From: Prado023 sp039812125
GTDB lineage: Bacteria; Actinomycetota; Actinomycetes; S36-B12; CAIYMF01
Direction of reading: 5' to 3'
Assembly (NCBI GenBank): GCA_039812125.1
Contig: JBDHZV010000001.1
Location: 5,748-69,747, forward strand
DNA length: 64,000 bases
This document shows positions 44,432 to 53,514 of the stretch, piece by piece; positions within the stretch are counted from its first letter, which is position 1; every line of letters begins with the position of its first letter. A program made the position numbers and the translations under genes. A model generated the notes under the pieces. It was not told where the DNA came from and made no database searches. It was given only the letters and a program-made list of their open reading frames with translations.

Positions 44432-45769
44432 GTGCAGCAGATCCTCGAGGCCATCCTCGCCGACGCCCATCGGGAGCCCGGGTTCGCCGACCTCCCGATC
44501 CCCGGGCACTACCGGGCGATCACGGTGCACCGGGACGAGGAGCACATGTTCGACGGGGTCCCGAGCCGCGACAAGGACCCCCGCCAGTCGCTGCACCTCG
44601 ACGAGGTGCCCGTCCCCGAGCTCGGCCCCGGCGAGGCGCTGGTCGCGGTGATGGCCTCCTCGATCAACTACAACACGGTGTGGTCCTCGATCTTCGAGCC
44701 GATCAGCACCTTCGCGTTCCTGGCCCGGTACGGCCGCAGCCACGCCCTGGCCCGGCGCCACGACCTGCCCTACCACGTCGTCGGATCCGACCTCTCGGGC
44801 GTGGTCCTGCGCACCGGTGCCGGGGTGAACGCCTGGCGGCCGGGCGACGAGGTCGTCGCGCACTGCTTGTCGGTGGAGCTGGAGAGCCCGATGGGCCACG
44901 ACGACACCATGCTGGACCCCGAGCAGCGGATCTGGGGCTTCGAGACGAACTTCGGGGGCCTGGCCGAGGTCGCCCTGGTCAAGGCCAACCAGCTGATGCC
45001 GAAGGCGCGCCACCTGACCTGGGAGGAGGCCGCGGCACCCGGACTGGTGAACTCGACGGCCTACCGGCAGCTGGTGTCCCACAACGGCGCGGCCATGAAG
45101 CAGGGCGACACCGTGCTCATCTGGGGCGCCTCGGGCGGCCTGGGCTCCTACGCCACCCAGCTGGCCCTCAACGGCGGAGCCCGCCCGGTGTGCGTCGTGT
45201 CCAGCCCGGAGAAGGCCGAGCTGTGCCGGCGCATGGGCGCCGAGCTGGTGATCGACCGGGCCGCCGAGGGGTACCGGTTCTGGCGCGACCCGAGCACCCA
45301 GGACCCCAAGGAGTGGCAGCGGCTGGGCCGGCGGATCCGGGAGCTGACCGGCGGCGAGGATGTCGACATCGTGTTCGAGCACCCCGGCCGGGAGACGTTC
45401 GGGGCGTCGGTCTACGTGGCGCGCAAGGGCGGGACCATCGTGACCTGCGCCTCCACGTCCGGGTACCTGCACGAGTTCGACAACCGGTACTTCTGGATGA
45501 ACCTCAAGCGGATCATCGGCTCGCACTTCGCCAACTACCGGGAGGCCCACGAGGCCAACCGGCTGATCAGCCGGGGCGCCGTGCACCCCACGCTGTCGCG
45601 CGCGTTCCCGCTGGAGCAGGCCGGCCAGGCCGCCCGGGAGGTGCACCGCAACGCCCACCAGGGCAAGGTCGGCGTGCTGTGCCTGGCACCGCGGGAGGGG
45701 CTCGGGGTGCGCGACGAGGAGCTTCGGGCGGCGCACCTCCCGGCCATCAACCGCTTCCGCGATGCCTGA
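44432..45769 (+). CDS. ccrA: Crotonyl-CoA carboxylase/reductase
   Basis: Reductively carboxylates crotonyl-CoA with NADPH and CO2 to ethylmalonyl-CoA, the key step of the ethylmalonyl-CoA pathway. The 445-residue MDR-family protein has the cofactor loop WGASGGLGSYATQ. It also keeps the four CO2-site residues described for Kitasatospora CCR at the same numbers: N81 (SINYNTVW), F170 and E171 (IWGFETNFGG), and H365 (IGSHFANY). It should therefore carboxylate rather than only reduce. GTG 44432 is preferred because GGGAGG lies six bases before it; the frame is open further upstream without homology. Confidence 0.96.
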   Translation: MQQILEAILADAHREPGFADLPIPGHYRAITVHRDEEHMFDGVPSRDKDPRQSLHLDEVPVPELGPGEALVAVMASSINYNTVWSSIFEPISTFAFLARYGRSHALARRHDLPYHVVGSDLSGVVLRTGAGVNAWRPGDEVVAHCLSVELESPMGHDDTMLDPEQRIWGFETNFGGLAEVALVKANQLMPKARHLTWEEAAAPGLVNSTAYRQLVSHNGAAMKQGDTVLIWGASGGLGSYATQLALNGGARPVCVVSSPEKAELCRRMGAELVIDRAAEGYRFWRDPSTQDPKEWQRLGRRIRELTGGEDVDIVFEHPGRETFGASVYVARKGGTIVTCASTSGYLHEFDNRYFWMNLKRIIGSHFANYREAHEANRLISRGAVHPTLSRAFPLEQAGQAAREVHRNAHQGKVGVLCLAPREGLGVRDEELRAAHLPAINRFRDA

Positions 45770-45779
45770 GGGGCCCGCA

Positions 45780-45800
45780 TGTCGCGATCCTGTCGCGACA
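45780..45800. terminator. Perfect 8-bp dyad after ccr
   Basis: tgtcgcga (45780-45787) and tcgcgaca (45793-45800) pair perfectly around a 5-base spacer, 11 bases after the ccr stop. It may be a terminator for ccr. Lying about 45 bases before the otsA -10 box, it could instead be an operator for a dimeric regulator. Confidence 0.45.
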
Positions 45801-45843
45801 CCGTCCGTCTGCCGCCGGGCTCGCCCCGTGGCGCCGGGCCCCC

Positions 45844-45849
45844 TAGCCT
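45844..45849 (+). promoter_or_regulatory. Putative -10 element of otsAB
   Basis: TAGCCT, 24 bases before the otsA ATG. Nearer ATGs at 45851, 45857 and 45860 are out of frame with otsA. Confidence 0.5.
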
Positions 45850-45873
45850 GATGGCCATGATGGGACCGAGCGC

Positions 45874-47343
45874 ATGAGGCCCGAAGCACCCGCACGACGA
45901 CGGGGAAGGCCGCCGCGCAGCGGCCCCGACCTGGTCATCGTGGCCAACCGGCTGCCGATCGAGCACGACGCCGAGGAGGGGTGGCGCCGGGCTCCCGGGG
46001 GCCTGGTGTCGGCGATGGAGGCGGTGCTGCGGGAGCGGGAGGTCATCTGGGTCGGCTGGTCGGGCGCGTTCAGCGACGCCACCTCCGAGAAGGACCGACC
46101 GGAGCCGCCGGCCCGCGTCGGGCCGATCCAGCTGGGTCGGGTCCCCCTGACCCGGGCCCAGGTGGAGGGCCACTACGAGGGCTTCTCCAACGGCGCCCTG
46201 TGGCCGCTGTACCACGGGGGCATCGTGCCGCCGGTGTACCACCGCTCCCAGTTCGACACCTACCGCCAGGTCAACGAGCTGTTCGCCGGTGCCGTCGCCG
46301 AGCGGGCACCCATGGGCGCCCGGGTGTGGGTCCACGACTACCAGCTCCAGCTGGTCCCGGCGATGCTGCGTGCCCGTCGGCCCGACCTGCGCATCGGCTT
46401 CTTCCTGCACATCCCGTTCCCGCCGGTGGAGCTGTTCGCCCAGCTGCCGTGGCGGCGCCAGATCGTCGAGGGGCTGCTCGGGGCGGACGTGATCGGCTTC
46501 CAGACCCACGACGCAGCCATGAACTTCCAGCGCCTGGCGGGCCGGTTCGCGACCGAGACCACGGTCGTGACCGACGGGCTGCTGGAGGTCCCCGGCGAGG
46601 ACGGCCCGCGCACGATCATCTGCGACGCCTTCCCGATCGGCATCCGCGCCTCGGACTACGCCGACCTGGCCGCCAAGCCCGAGGTCCAGGCCCGGGCCAA
46701 GCAGATCCGCGCCGACGTCGGCGACCCGGACGTCCTGCTGCTCGGCGTGGACCGCCTGGACTACACCAAGGGCATCGGGGTGCGGATCCAGGCGGTCACC
46801 GAGCTGCTGCTCGACGGCCGGCTGGACCCCGAGCGGACCGCGTTCATCCAGGTGGCGACCCCCACCCGGGAGAACGTGGAGGAGTACCAGCGGATCCGCG
46901 ACGAGGTGGAGCTCCTGGTCGGGCGGGCCAACGGCGACCTGGGCAAGGTCGGCACCAACCCGATCCACTACATGCACCAGCCGATGCCCCCGGCCGAGCT
47001 GGTCGCTCTCTACGTCGCGGCGGACGTGATGCTCGTGACCCCGATCCGGGACGGCATGAACCTGGTGGCCAAGGAGTACGTGGCCGCGCGCATCAACAAC
47101 GACGGGGCGCTGGTGCTCAGCGAGTTCACCGGAGCGGCCGAGCAGATGTCGGAGGCGTGGCTGGTCAACCCCTACGACATCGCGGGCATGAAGAGCACGA
47201 TCATGTCGGCCCTGGCCGAGTCCCGGTCGAGCGCGTTGACCCGGATGGCCCGCCTGCGAGCCGGCGTGTTCGCCGAGGACGTCACCGCGTGGGCCGAGGA
47301 GTTCCTCACCGCGCTGTCCGAGGGCCCCGAGAATGAGCTCTGA
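45874..47343 (+). CDS. otsA: Trehalose-6-phosphate synthase OtsA
   Basis: GT20 enzyme that joins a nucleotide-activated glucose to glucose 6-phosphate, giving trehalose 6-phosphate. The 489-residue product has VIVANRLPIEH, the acceptor and donor blocks PLYHGGIVPPVYHRSQFDTY and VWVHDYQLQLVPAMLR, and LGVDRLDYTKGI. ATG 45874 follows a basic Arg-rich start and leaves a leader of about 18 bases. It overlaps otsB by 11 bases. Trehalose may serve as compatible solute and, through enzymes not in this window, as feedstock for GlgE. Confidence 0.95.
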   Translation: MRPEAPARRRGRPPRSGPDLVIVANRLPIEHDAEEGWRRAPGGLVSAMEAVLREREVIWVGWSGAFSDATSEKDRPEPPARVGPIQLGRVPLTRAQVEGHYEGFSNGALWPLYHGGIVPPVYHRSQFDTYRQVNELFAGAVAERAPMGARVWVHDYQLQLVPAMLRARRPDLRIGFFLHIPFPPVELFAQLPWRRQIVEGLLGADVIGFQTHDAAMNFQRLAGRFATETTVVTDGLLEVPGEDGPRTIICDAFPIGIRASDYADLAAKPEVQARAKQIRADVGDPDVLLLGVDRLDYTKGIGVRIQAVTELLLDGRLDPERTAFIQVATPTRENVEEYQRIRDEVELLVGRANGDLGKVGTNPIHYMHQPMPPAELVALYVAADVMLVTPIRDGMNLVAKEYVAARINNDGALVLSEFTGAAEQMSEAWLVNPYDIAGMKSTIMSALAESRSSALTRMARLRAGVFAEDVTAWAEEFLTALSEGPENEL

Positions 47344-48073
47344 GCTGAGCGCCGCGCTGGTCCGCCTGGCCCGGGCCGACCGCCTGCTGGTCGCCCTGGA
47401 CTTCGACGGCACCATCTCGGCGATCGTCGCCGACCCCGCGTCGGCGCGGCCCGTCCCCGGGGCCCTCGAGCAGCTGCACCGGCTGTCGCTGGCCCGTGGC
47501 GTGGACGTGCTGCTGCTGTCCGGTCGGGGTCGCGACGACCTGGCCGCCGTCAGCGGGGCCGCCGAGATCGCCACGCTGGTCGGCTCGCACGGCCAGGAGA
47601 TGGGGGCTGGGATCGTCCTGGCCGACGACGAGCGCGCGCTGATCGACCGGCTGGCCGCCGACGTGCGCGTCGCCGTCGCCCCGCTGCCCGAGGCCCGCGT
47701 CGAGGACAAGCCAGCGGGCTTCGCCGTGCACGTCCGCGGGTGCACGCCCCAGGACGCCGACCTGGCCGTGGCCCGGGTCGAGGCCCTGGTCGCCGACGCC
47801 CTGCACCGGATGCACGGCAAGATGGTCGTCGAGTTCTCGGTGCGACCTCTCGACAAGGGCTCGGCGCTGCGCTCCCTGATCGACGACGACCCGGATCGCC
47901 TCGTGCTGTTCGCGGGCGACGACGTCACCGACGAGTCGGCCATGGCCGTCCTGCGCGATCAGGACGTCGCCGTCAAGGTGGGGACCGGCCAGACCCGGGC
48001 CGGGCACCGCGTGGACTCCCCCGAGGCCATGGTGGCCGTGCTCACCGACCTGGCCGACCTGCGGGCGGGCTGA
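47333..48073 (+). CDS. otsB: Trehalose-6-phosphate phosphatase OtsB
   Basis: HAD-family phosphatase that completes trehalose synthesis. The 246-residue product has motif I LDFDGTISAIV, motif II LLSGRGRDDL, the lysine region near RPLDKGSALR and motif IV AGDDVTDESAM. The ATG lies inside the otsA end (11-base overlap), so the two are coupled. It converges on a hydrolase gene across 55 bases. Confidence 0.94.
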   Translation: MSSELSAALVRLARADRLLVALDFDGTISAIVADPASARPVPGALEQLHRLSLARGVDVLLLSGRGRDDLAAVSGAAEIATLVGSHGQEMGAGIVLADDERALIDRLAADVRVAVAPLPEARVEDKPAGFAVHVRGCTPQDADLAVARVEALVADALHRMHGKMVVEFSVRPLDKGSALRSLIDDDPDRLVLFAGDDVTDESAMAVLRDQDVAVKVGTGQTRAGHRVDSPEAMVAVLTDLADLRAG

Positions 48074-48128
48074 CCGGCCCGCCCGGGCTCGGAGCAGTCC
48101 GCCGGCGCCTCGGGCCGAGCCGCGTGCC

Positions 48129-48932
48129 TCAGGCCAGGCCGGAGTGCCCGACGGCACCGGGCAGCCACGAGCTCAGCGCATGGACCACGGCATCGGGGTT
48201 CTCCACCGCGGTGAGGTGCCCCGACCGCGGGATCTCCACGACCTGGGTGGGGCTGCCACCGGACCGGGCCGCCTCGGCCATGAGGGCGGCCTCCGACGCC
48301 GGCGACAGCACGTCCTCGTCGCCGTACAGCACGAGCACCGGCCCGCCGAACGCCGCGATGTCGGGCAACGAGTCGGGGCGCACGGCCATGGCCCGCTGCG
48401 CCCACGCGATGGCACCAGCGCGCTGGGCGCCGATCCATCGCCGCACCGCGGTCTCGACCTCGCCGCGCTCGGCCCGCGTGGTCGTGCCGAGCAGGTTGGG
48501 GATCATCGCATCGGCGATGACCTGGGCGCGGCCCGCGGCCTGCACGGCATCGGCCATCGCCAACCGGTTGGCGATCGCCGGCGCGGGATCGAGGCCGCCC
48601 TTGGTGTCCGCCAGCACGATCCCGGCCATCCGGTCGGGGTGCCGGCGCAGCATGGCCATGACCACGTAGCCGCCCATCGACAGCCCTCCGACGATCGCGC
48701 GCTCGACGCCGAGGCCGTCCATCGTGGCGACCACCTCGTCGGCCATCACGTCCAGCGATGGCGCCAGTGGCGACAGCGGGCTGCCGCCGAACCCCGGCAG
48801 GTCCGGGGTGATCACCCGGAACCCGGCCGTGCCCAGGGGCCGGCGCTGGGACGCCCACAGGGCGCTGTCGACGGGGAAGGCGTGGAGCAGGACGACCGCC
48901 GGACCGGTCCCGGTCTCGATGTAGTGCAGCAT
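48129..48932 (-). CDS. Alpha/beta hydrolase
   Basis: The 267-residue product has the oxyanion loop LLHAFPVD, nucleophile Ser85 in GLSMGG, the acid Asp in LVLYGDEDVLSP and His in RSGHLTAVENP, making a complete triad. The layout is that of 3-oxoadipate enol-lactonase and related esterases, but the substrate is not evident. ATG 48932 follows TAGCCT by seven bases, so it is leaderless; the open frame beyond it has no homology. It is divergent from the zinc-site protein at 48999. Confidence 0.85.
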   Translation of the reverse strand: MLHYIETGTGPAVVLLHAFPVDSALWASQRRPLGTAGFRVITPDLPGFGGSPLSPLAPSLDVMADEVVATMDGLGVERAIVGGLSMGGYVVMAMLRRHPDRMAGIVLADTKGGLDPAPAIANRLAMADAVQAAGRAQVIADAMIPNLLGTTTRAERGEVETAVRRWIGAQRAGAIAWAQRAMAVRPDSLPDIAAFGGPVLVLYGDEDVLSPASEAALMAEAARSGGSPTQVVEIPRSGHLTAVENPDAVVHALSSWLPGAVGHSGLA

Positions 48933-48939
48933 GGCCCAC

Positions 48940-48945
48940 AGGCTA
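48940..48945 (-). promoter_or_regulatory. -10 element, leaderless alpha/beta hydrolase
   Basis: TAGCCT on the minus strand, seven bases before the ATG at 48932. Confidence 0.6.
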
Positions 48946-48986
48946 GTCCCCGGGAACCGTCGACCGCGGCGCCCGTCGCGGCTGGA

Positions 48987-48992
48987 TACGGT
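48987..48992 (+). promoter_or_regulatory. -10 element, leaderless zinc-site protein
   Basis: TACGGT, six bases before the ATG at 48999. It faces the divergent promoter at 48940-48945. Confidence 0.6.
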
Positions 48993-48998
48993 GTGGCC

Positions 48999-49280
48999 AT
49001 GGCCAGGCGCAACCGACGTCGCGACGAGTCCGTGCCGATGCGCCCGCTCGGCTCGGTCGCCGCCGTGCAGGCGCACCCGGACGGGATGTGGCACGTCCGC
49101 ACCATCCCCGGGGTGGGTGCGGCCAAGACCTACCGCTGCCCGGGATGCCAGCAGGAGATCCGGCCCGGGGTGCCCCACGTGGTCGCGTGGCGCGCCGACC
49201 ACCACGACGGCGAGGAGCACCGCCGGCACTGGCACACCCCCTGCTGGAACGCCCGCGCCCGTCGCCGCCCCGGCGGGTAG
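48999..49280 (+). CDS. Small conserved actinobacterial protein with a Cys/His metal site
   Basis: The 93-residue product has a basic start (MARRNRRRDE), a WHVRTIPGVGAAKTYRCPGC stretch, and candidate zinc ligands C47, C50, H60, H77, H79 and C82 (CPGCQQEI, then HWHTPCW). The Cys/His spacing suggests a treble-clef or zinc-ribbon fold. I recognise the pattern as a conserved actinobacterial protein but no function is known to me. The ATG is leaderless. Its stop TAG forms part of the -10 box of the next gene, nine bases downstream. Confidence 0.8.
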   Translation: MARRNRRRDESVPMRPLGSVAAVQAHPDGMWHVRTIPGVGAAKTYRCPGCQQEIRPGVPHVVAWRADHHDGEEHRRHWHTPCWNARARRRPGG

Positions 49281-49283
49281 GTT
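49278..49283 (+). promoter_or_regulatory. -10 element, leaderless second hydrolase
   Basis: TAGGTT, six bases before the GTG at 49290; its first three bases are the stop codon of the preceding gene. Confidence 0.55.
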
Positions 49284-49289
49284 GGCCCC

Positions 49290-50057
49290 GTGTCGCTCAT
49301 CGCCGCCAACTCCGTGCTGCCGGCCCGTCGCTACCCGGTGTCGCTGCTGACCGAGGACGGCGTGCGGCTGGTCGGCGAGTGGTCGCTGCCACTGGATGAC
49401 GACCCCCGTGAGGTCGTGGTCTTCTGCCACCCCCTGCCCACGCACGGCGGATCGATGGACAGCCACCTCATCCGCAAGGCGGCCTGGCGGCTGCCTGCCC
49501 TGGCCGGCATCGGGGTGCTGCGGTTCAACACCCGGGGCACCTCCGCTGGGGCGGGGACCAGCGAGGGCCACTTCGAGGCCAACCGCGGCGAGGGCCACGA
49601 CCTGCGTGCCGCCCTCGACGAGGTGGTCCGCGCCGGGATGCCCGACCCGTGGGCGATCGGCTGGTCGTTCGGCACCGACGTGATCCTGCGCTGGGGCAAC
49701 ACCGACCCGGTCGCCGGCGCAGTGCTGCTCTCCCCGCCGGGCCGCTGGTCCGACGATGCCGACGTGGCGACGTGGGCCACCACCGGGCGGCCCCTGGTGG
49801 CGCTGGTCCCCGAGCACGACGAGTTCGCCACCCCCGATGTGGTGGCCCGCCGGTTCGCGGGCGTCCCCCAGGCCCGGGTGATGGGCGTGGACGGGGCCAA
49901 GCACCTGTGGGTCGGCGAGCGGTACGCCCGGATCGCCCTGGACGGGCTCGTGGCGGCAGTCGTCCCCGGGGCCGCGCCGCTGCCGACCGCCTGGCACGGT
50001 CCGATGCAGCGCTGGGACGACGTGCCGGCGTTCGCCCGGATGGACCACCGGGCCTGA
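49290..50057 (+). CDS. Alpha/beta hydrolase (dienelactone hydrolase-like fold)
   Basis: The 255-residue product has VVVFCHPLPTHGGSMDSHLI (the substrate-loop HPLPTHGG typical of this group), LRFNTRGTSAGAGTSEG, nucleophile Ser126 in IGWSFGTD, an acid in LVPEHDEFATP and His in GAKHLWVG. The fold is that of YfhR/DLH-like hydrolases. The substrate is unknown. GTG 49290 is leaderless. The C-terminal 30 residues are an extension. It converges on the dehydrogenase gene with 10 bases between stops. Confidence 0.82.
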   Translation: MSLIAANSVLPARRYPVSLLTEDGVRLVGEWSLPLDDDPREVVVFCHPLPTHGGSMDSHLIRKAAWRLPALAGIGVLRFNTRGTSAGAGTSEGHFEANRGEGHDLRAALDEVVRAGMPDPWAIGWSFGTDVILRWGNTDPVAGAVLLSPPGRWSDDADVATWATTGRPLVALVPEHDEFATPDVVARRFAGVPQARVMGVDGAKHLWVGERYARIALDGLVAAVVPGAAPLPTAWHGPMQRWDDVPAFARMDHRA

Positions 50058-50067
50058 CGGCCGGCTG

Positions 50068-51846
50068 CTAGCGGGTGTGGACGCGGAACCCGCGTCCCAC
50101 CTTGCGGCCCAGGTACCCGGCCGTGACCAGGTGCTCGAGCATCGGCGCGGGGGCGAAGCCGGGTTCCCGGAACTCCCGGTACAGCGTGGTCTGGATGGCC
50201 AGGGACACGTCGGTGCCGACCACGTCGAGCAGCTCGAACGGCCCCATCGGCAGGCCGCACCCCCGCTTCATCGCCAGGTCGATCTCGTCGGCGGTGGCGT
50301 AGTGGGCCTCGAGCATCCGGACGGCGTCGTTGAGGTAGGGGAACAGCAGGGCGTTGACGATGAACCCGGCGCGGTCGGCGCAGTGCACCGCGTGCTTGCC
50401 GGTGCGCCGGCACAGCTCGTCGGCGGTGGCCACGACGTCGGGCGCAGTCGACACGTGGGACACCACCTCGACCAGGCGCATGATGGCCGCGGGGTTGAAG
50501 AAGTGCAGGCCAACGACGTCGTCAGGGCGGGAGGTGGCCGCGGCCAGCTCGACGACCGGCAGGCTCGACGTCGTGGTGGCCAGCACCGCCCCGGGTCGGC
50601 ACACCCGGTCCAGGGCGGCGAACAGGGCCAGCTTGACCGGCAGGTCCTCGACGACGGCCTCCACGACCAGGTCGACGTCGGCGAGGTCCTCCAGCTGGGT
50701 CGTCCCGCTGACCCGCTCCAGGGTCGCCGTGCGCTCGGCCTCGGCGAGCTTGCCCCTCTGGACTGCCCGGTCCAACGAGCGGGTCAGGGCGGCGCGCACC
50801 GCGGCCACCTTCTCGTCGGTGCGAGCCACGTAGACCGTGTCCAGTCCGGCGCGTGCCAGCACCTCGACGATCCCGGTGGCCATGGTGCCCGAGCCGGCCA
50901 CGCCCACCCGCCGGACCTCCCGGCCGGGACCGCCGGGCGCCGCCGGTGCCGGGCTGGCGCCCGGGTCCATCACCACGGTCGAGGATCCGGGCGCCTCGTA
51001 GGCGTAGAAGCCCCGGCCGGACTTCCGGCCCAGCCAGCCGGCGGTCACCATCTGCTTGAGCAGCGGCGCGGGCGCGTGCAGGCGGTCACGGCCCTGCCGG
51101 TACATGGTGTCCAGGATCTGGTAGGCGGTGTCCAGGCCGATGAGGTCCAGCAGTGCCAGGGGTCCCATCGGGTAGCCGCAGCCCAGGCGCATCGACGCGT
51201 CGATGTCCTCCCGGGAGGCGTAGTGGGCCTCGTACATCGCCACGGCGTGGTTGAGGTAGCCGAACAGCAGGGCGTTGGCGATGAACCCGGCCCGGTCGCG
51301 CACCACGACCGGGGTCTTGCCCAGGGCGGTGACCGCCTCGACGGCGGCCTGCACCACCTCTGGGGCGCTGACGACGGTGCGCACGACCTCGACGAAGTCC
51401 AGCACCGGGGCGGGGTTGAAGAAGTGCATCCCGACCACGCGGTCCGGGCGGTGGGTCGCCACCGAGATCTCGGTGACCGACAGGCTCGACGTGTTCGTCG
51501 CGATCACCGCGTGCGGCGCCAGCACCGCGTCGAGGGCAGCCATCACGACGCGCTTGGCCGCGAGGTCCTCGGAGATGGCCTCGACGGCCAGGTCGCGGTC
51601 GCCCAGGTCGGCGAGGTCGGTCGTGCCGCGGACCCGGCCCAGGACCTCCGCGCGCTCCTGCGCGGTCAGCTTGCCCCGGTCCACCGCGCGCTGCGTCGAG
51701 CGCGCCACCCGGGCGAGGCCGCGCTGCAGATCCGCGGGCGTGCGCTCCACCCCGACCACGTCCCAGCCGGAGCGTGCGAACACCTCCGCGATACCCGCGC
51801 CCATGGTGCCCAGGCCGACCACCGCGACCCTGCTGCCGAGATCCAT
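50068..51846 (-). CDS. Tandem-duplicated 3-hydroxyacyl-CoA dehydrogenase
   Basis: The 592-residue product consists of two complete 3-hydroxybutyryl-CoA dehydrogenase units (about 1-285 and 311-592) joined by a Pro/Ala/Gly linker. Each has an NAD fold, the catalytic HFFNP block and the C-terminal GRKxGRGF motif. The first unit has the canonical GLGTMG loop (11-16); the second reads GSGTMA (318-323), losing the third glycine. The enzyme oxidises or forms 3-hydroxyacyl-CoA and could supply 3-hydroxybutyryl-CoA for the ethylmalonyl-CoA route. ATG 51846 has GGAGG upstream. Similar double proteins occur in other actinobacteria. Confidence 0.92.
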   Translation of the reverse strand: MDLGSRVAVVGLGTMGAGIAEVFARSGWDVVGVERTPADLQRGLARVARSTQRAVDRGKLTAQERAEVLGRVRGTTDLADLGDRDLAVEAISEDLAAKRVVMAALDAVLAPHAVIATNTSSLSVTEISVATHRPDRVVGMHFFNPAPVLDFVEVVRTVVSAPEVVQAAVEAVTALGKTPVVVRDRAGFIANALLFGYLNHAVAMYEAHYASREDIDASMRLGCGYPMGPLALLDLIGLDTAYQILDTMYRQGRDRLHAPAPLLKQMVTAGWLGRKSGRGFYAYEAPGSSTVVMDPGASPAPAAPGGPGREVRRVGVAGSGTMATGIVEVLARAGLDTVYVARTDEKVAAVRAALTRSLDRAVQRGKLAEAERTATLERVSGTTQLEDLADVDLVVEAVVEDLPVKLALFAALDRVCRPGAVLATTTSSLPVVELAAATSRPDDVVGLHFFNPAAIMRLVEVVSHVSTAPDVVATADELCRRTGKHAVHCADRAGFIVNALLFPYLNDAVRMLEAHYATADEIDLAMKRGCGLPMGPFELLDVVGTDVSLAIQTTLYREFREPGFAPAPMLEHLVTAGYLGRKVGRGFRVHTR

Positions 51847-51938
51847 GCGAACCTCCAGAACGCCGACGCCACGGCGGGTTCGGCGCTCCCGCCAGTCTGG
51901 CACCGGCCGTCCCGGGAAGTCCGGCCCAGCCGCGCGGG

Positions 51939-51944
51939 TACCCT
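51939..51944 (+). promoter_or_regulatory. -10 element, leaderless nucS
   Basis: TACCCT, six bases before the ATG at 51951. Confidence 0.6.
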
Positions 51945-51950
51945 GTGCGG

Positions 51951-52625
51951 ATGCGCCTCGTGGTCGCCGTGTGCTCCGTGGACTACGTCGGCCGGCTGTC
52001 CGCCCACCTGCCCCCGGCGACCCGGCTGATCCTGGCCAAGTCCGATGGGTCGGTGTCCGTGCACGCCGACGACCGCGCCTACAAGCCGCTGAACTGGATG
52101 AGCCCGCCCTGCTCGGTGCGCGCCGACGTCGACGATGCCGGCGCGGGCACCTGGACGGTGACCAATCGGGCCGGCGAGCAGCTGCTGATCACCATCACCG
52201 AGGTCCTGCACGACTCCAGCCACGAGCTCGGCGTGGACCCCGGCCTGGTCAAGGACGGCGTCGAGGCCCACCTGCAGGCCCTGCTGGCCGCCCAGCCGGC
52301 GACGTTCGGGACCGGCTGGGAGCTGGTCCGCCGGGAGTTCCCCACCGCGATCGGGCCGGTGGACATCCTGTTCCGGGACCACGCCGGCAGCACCGTGGCG
52401 GTGGAGGTCAAGCGCCGTGGCGACATCGACGGCGTCGAGCAGCTCACCCGCTACCTGGACCTGCTCAACCGCGACCCCCTGCTGGCCCCGGTCGCCGGCA
52501 TCCTGGCCGCCCAGGAGATCCGCCCGCAGGCACGCACGCTGGCCGAGGACCGCGGCATCCGCTGCCTGGTCGTGGACTACGACGCGCTGCGCGGCCTCGA
52601 CGACCCGGGGGGCCGGCTGTTCTGA
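51951..52625 (+). CDS. nucS: Mismatch-specific endonuclease NucS (EndoMS)
   Basis: Cuts both strands at mismatched bases in the non-canonical actinobacterial and archaeal mismatch repair that replaces MutS/MutL. The 224-residue product has the N-terminal dimer domain and the nuclease core with D138 (GPVDILFRD), E152 and K154 (VAVEVKRRGDIDGVEQL). These correspond to the catalytic residues known in mycobacterial NucS. The C-terminus ends GGRLF, which may act as a clamp-binding tail. ATG 51951 is leaderless. Confidence 0.95.
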   Translation: MRLVVAVCSVDYVGRLSAHLPPATRLILAKSDGSVSVHADDRAYKPLNWMSPPCSVRADVDDAGAGTWTVTNRAGEQLLITITEVLHDSSHELGVDPGLVKDGVEAHLQALLAAQPATFGTGWELVRREFPTAIGPVDILFRDHAGSTVAVEVKRRGDIDGVEQLTRYLDLLNRDPLLAPVAGILAAQEIRPQARTLAEDRGIRCLVVDYDALRGLDDPGGRLF

Positions 52626-52653
52626 GGGCGGTCCGGTCTGGCACAGTGCCGCC

Positions 52654-53510
<857 letters not shown>

Positions 53511-53514
<4 letters not shown>

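Noticed and set aside
45535..47943. Open frame of 802 codons on the minus strand
   Set aside because: Antisense to the end of ccr, otsA and otsB, which have intact catalytic motifs.
48086..48121. 7-base stem with a 22-base loop between otsB and the hydrolase
   Set aside because: Short stem and long loop in very GC-rich DNA; expected by chance.
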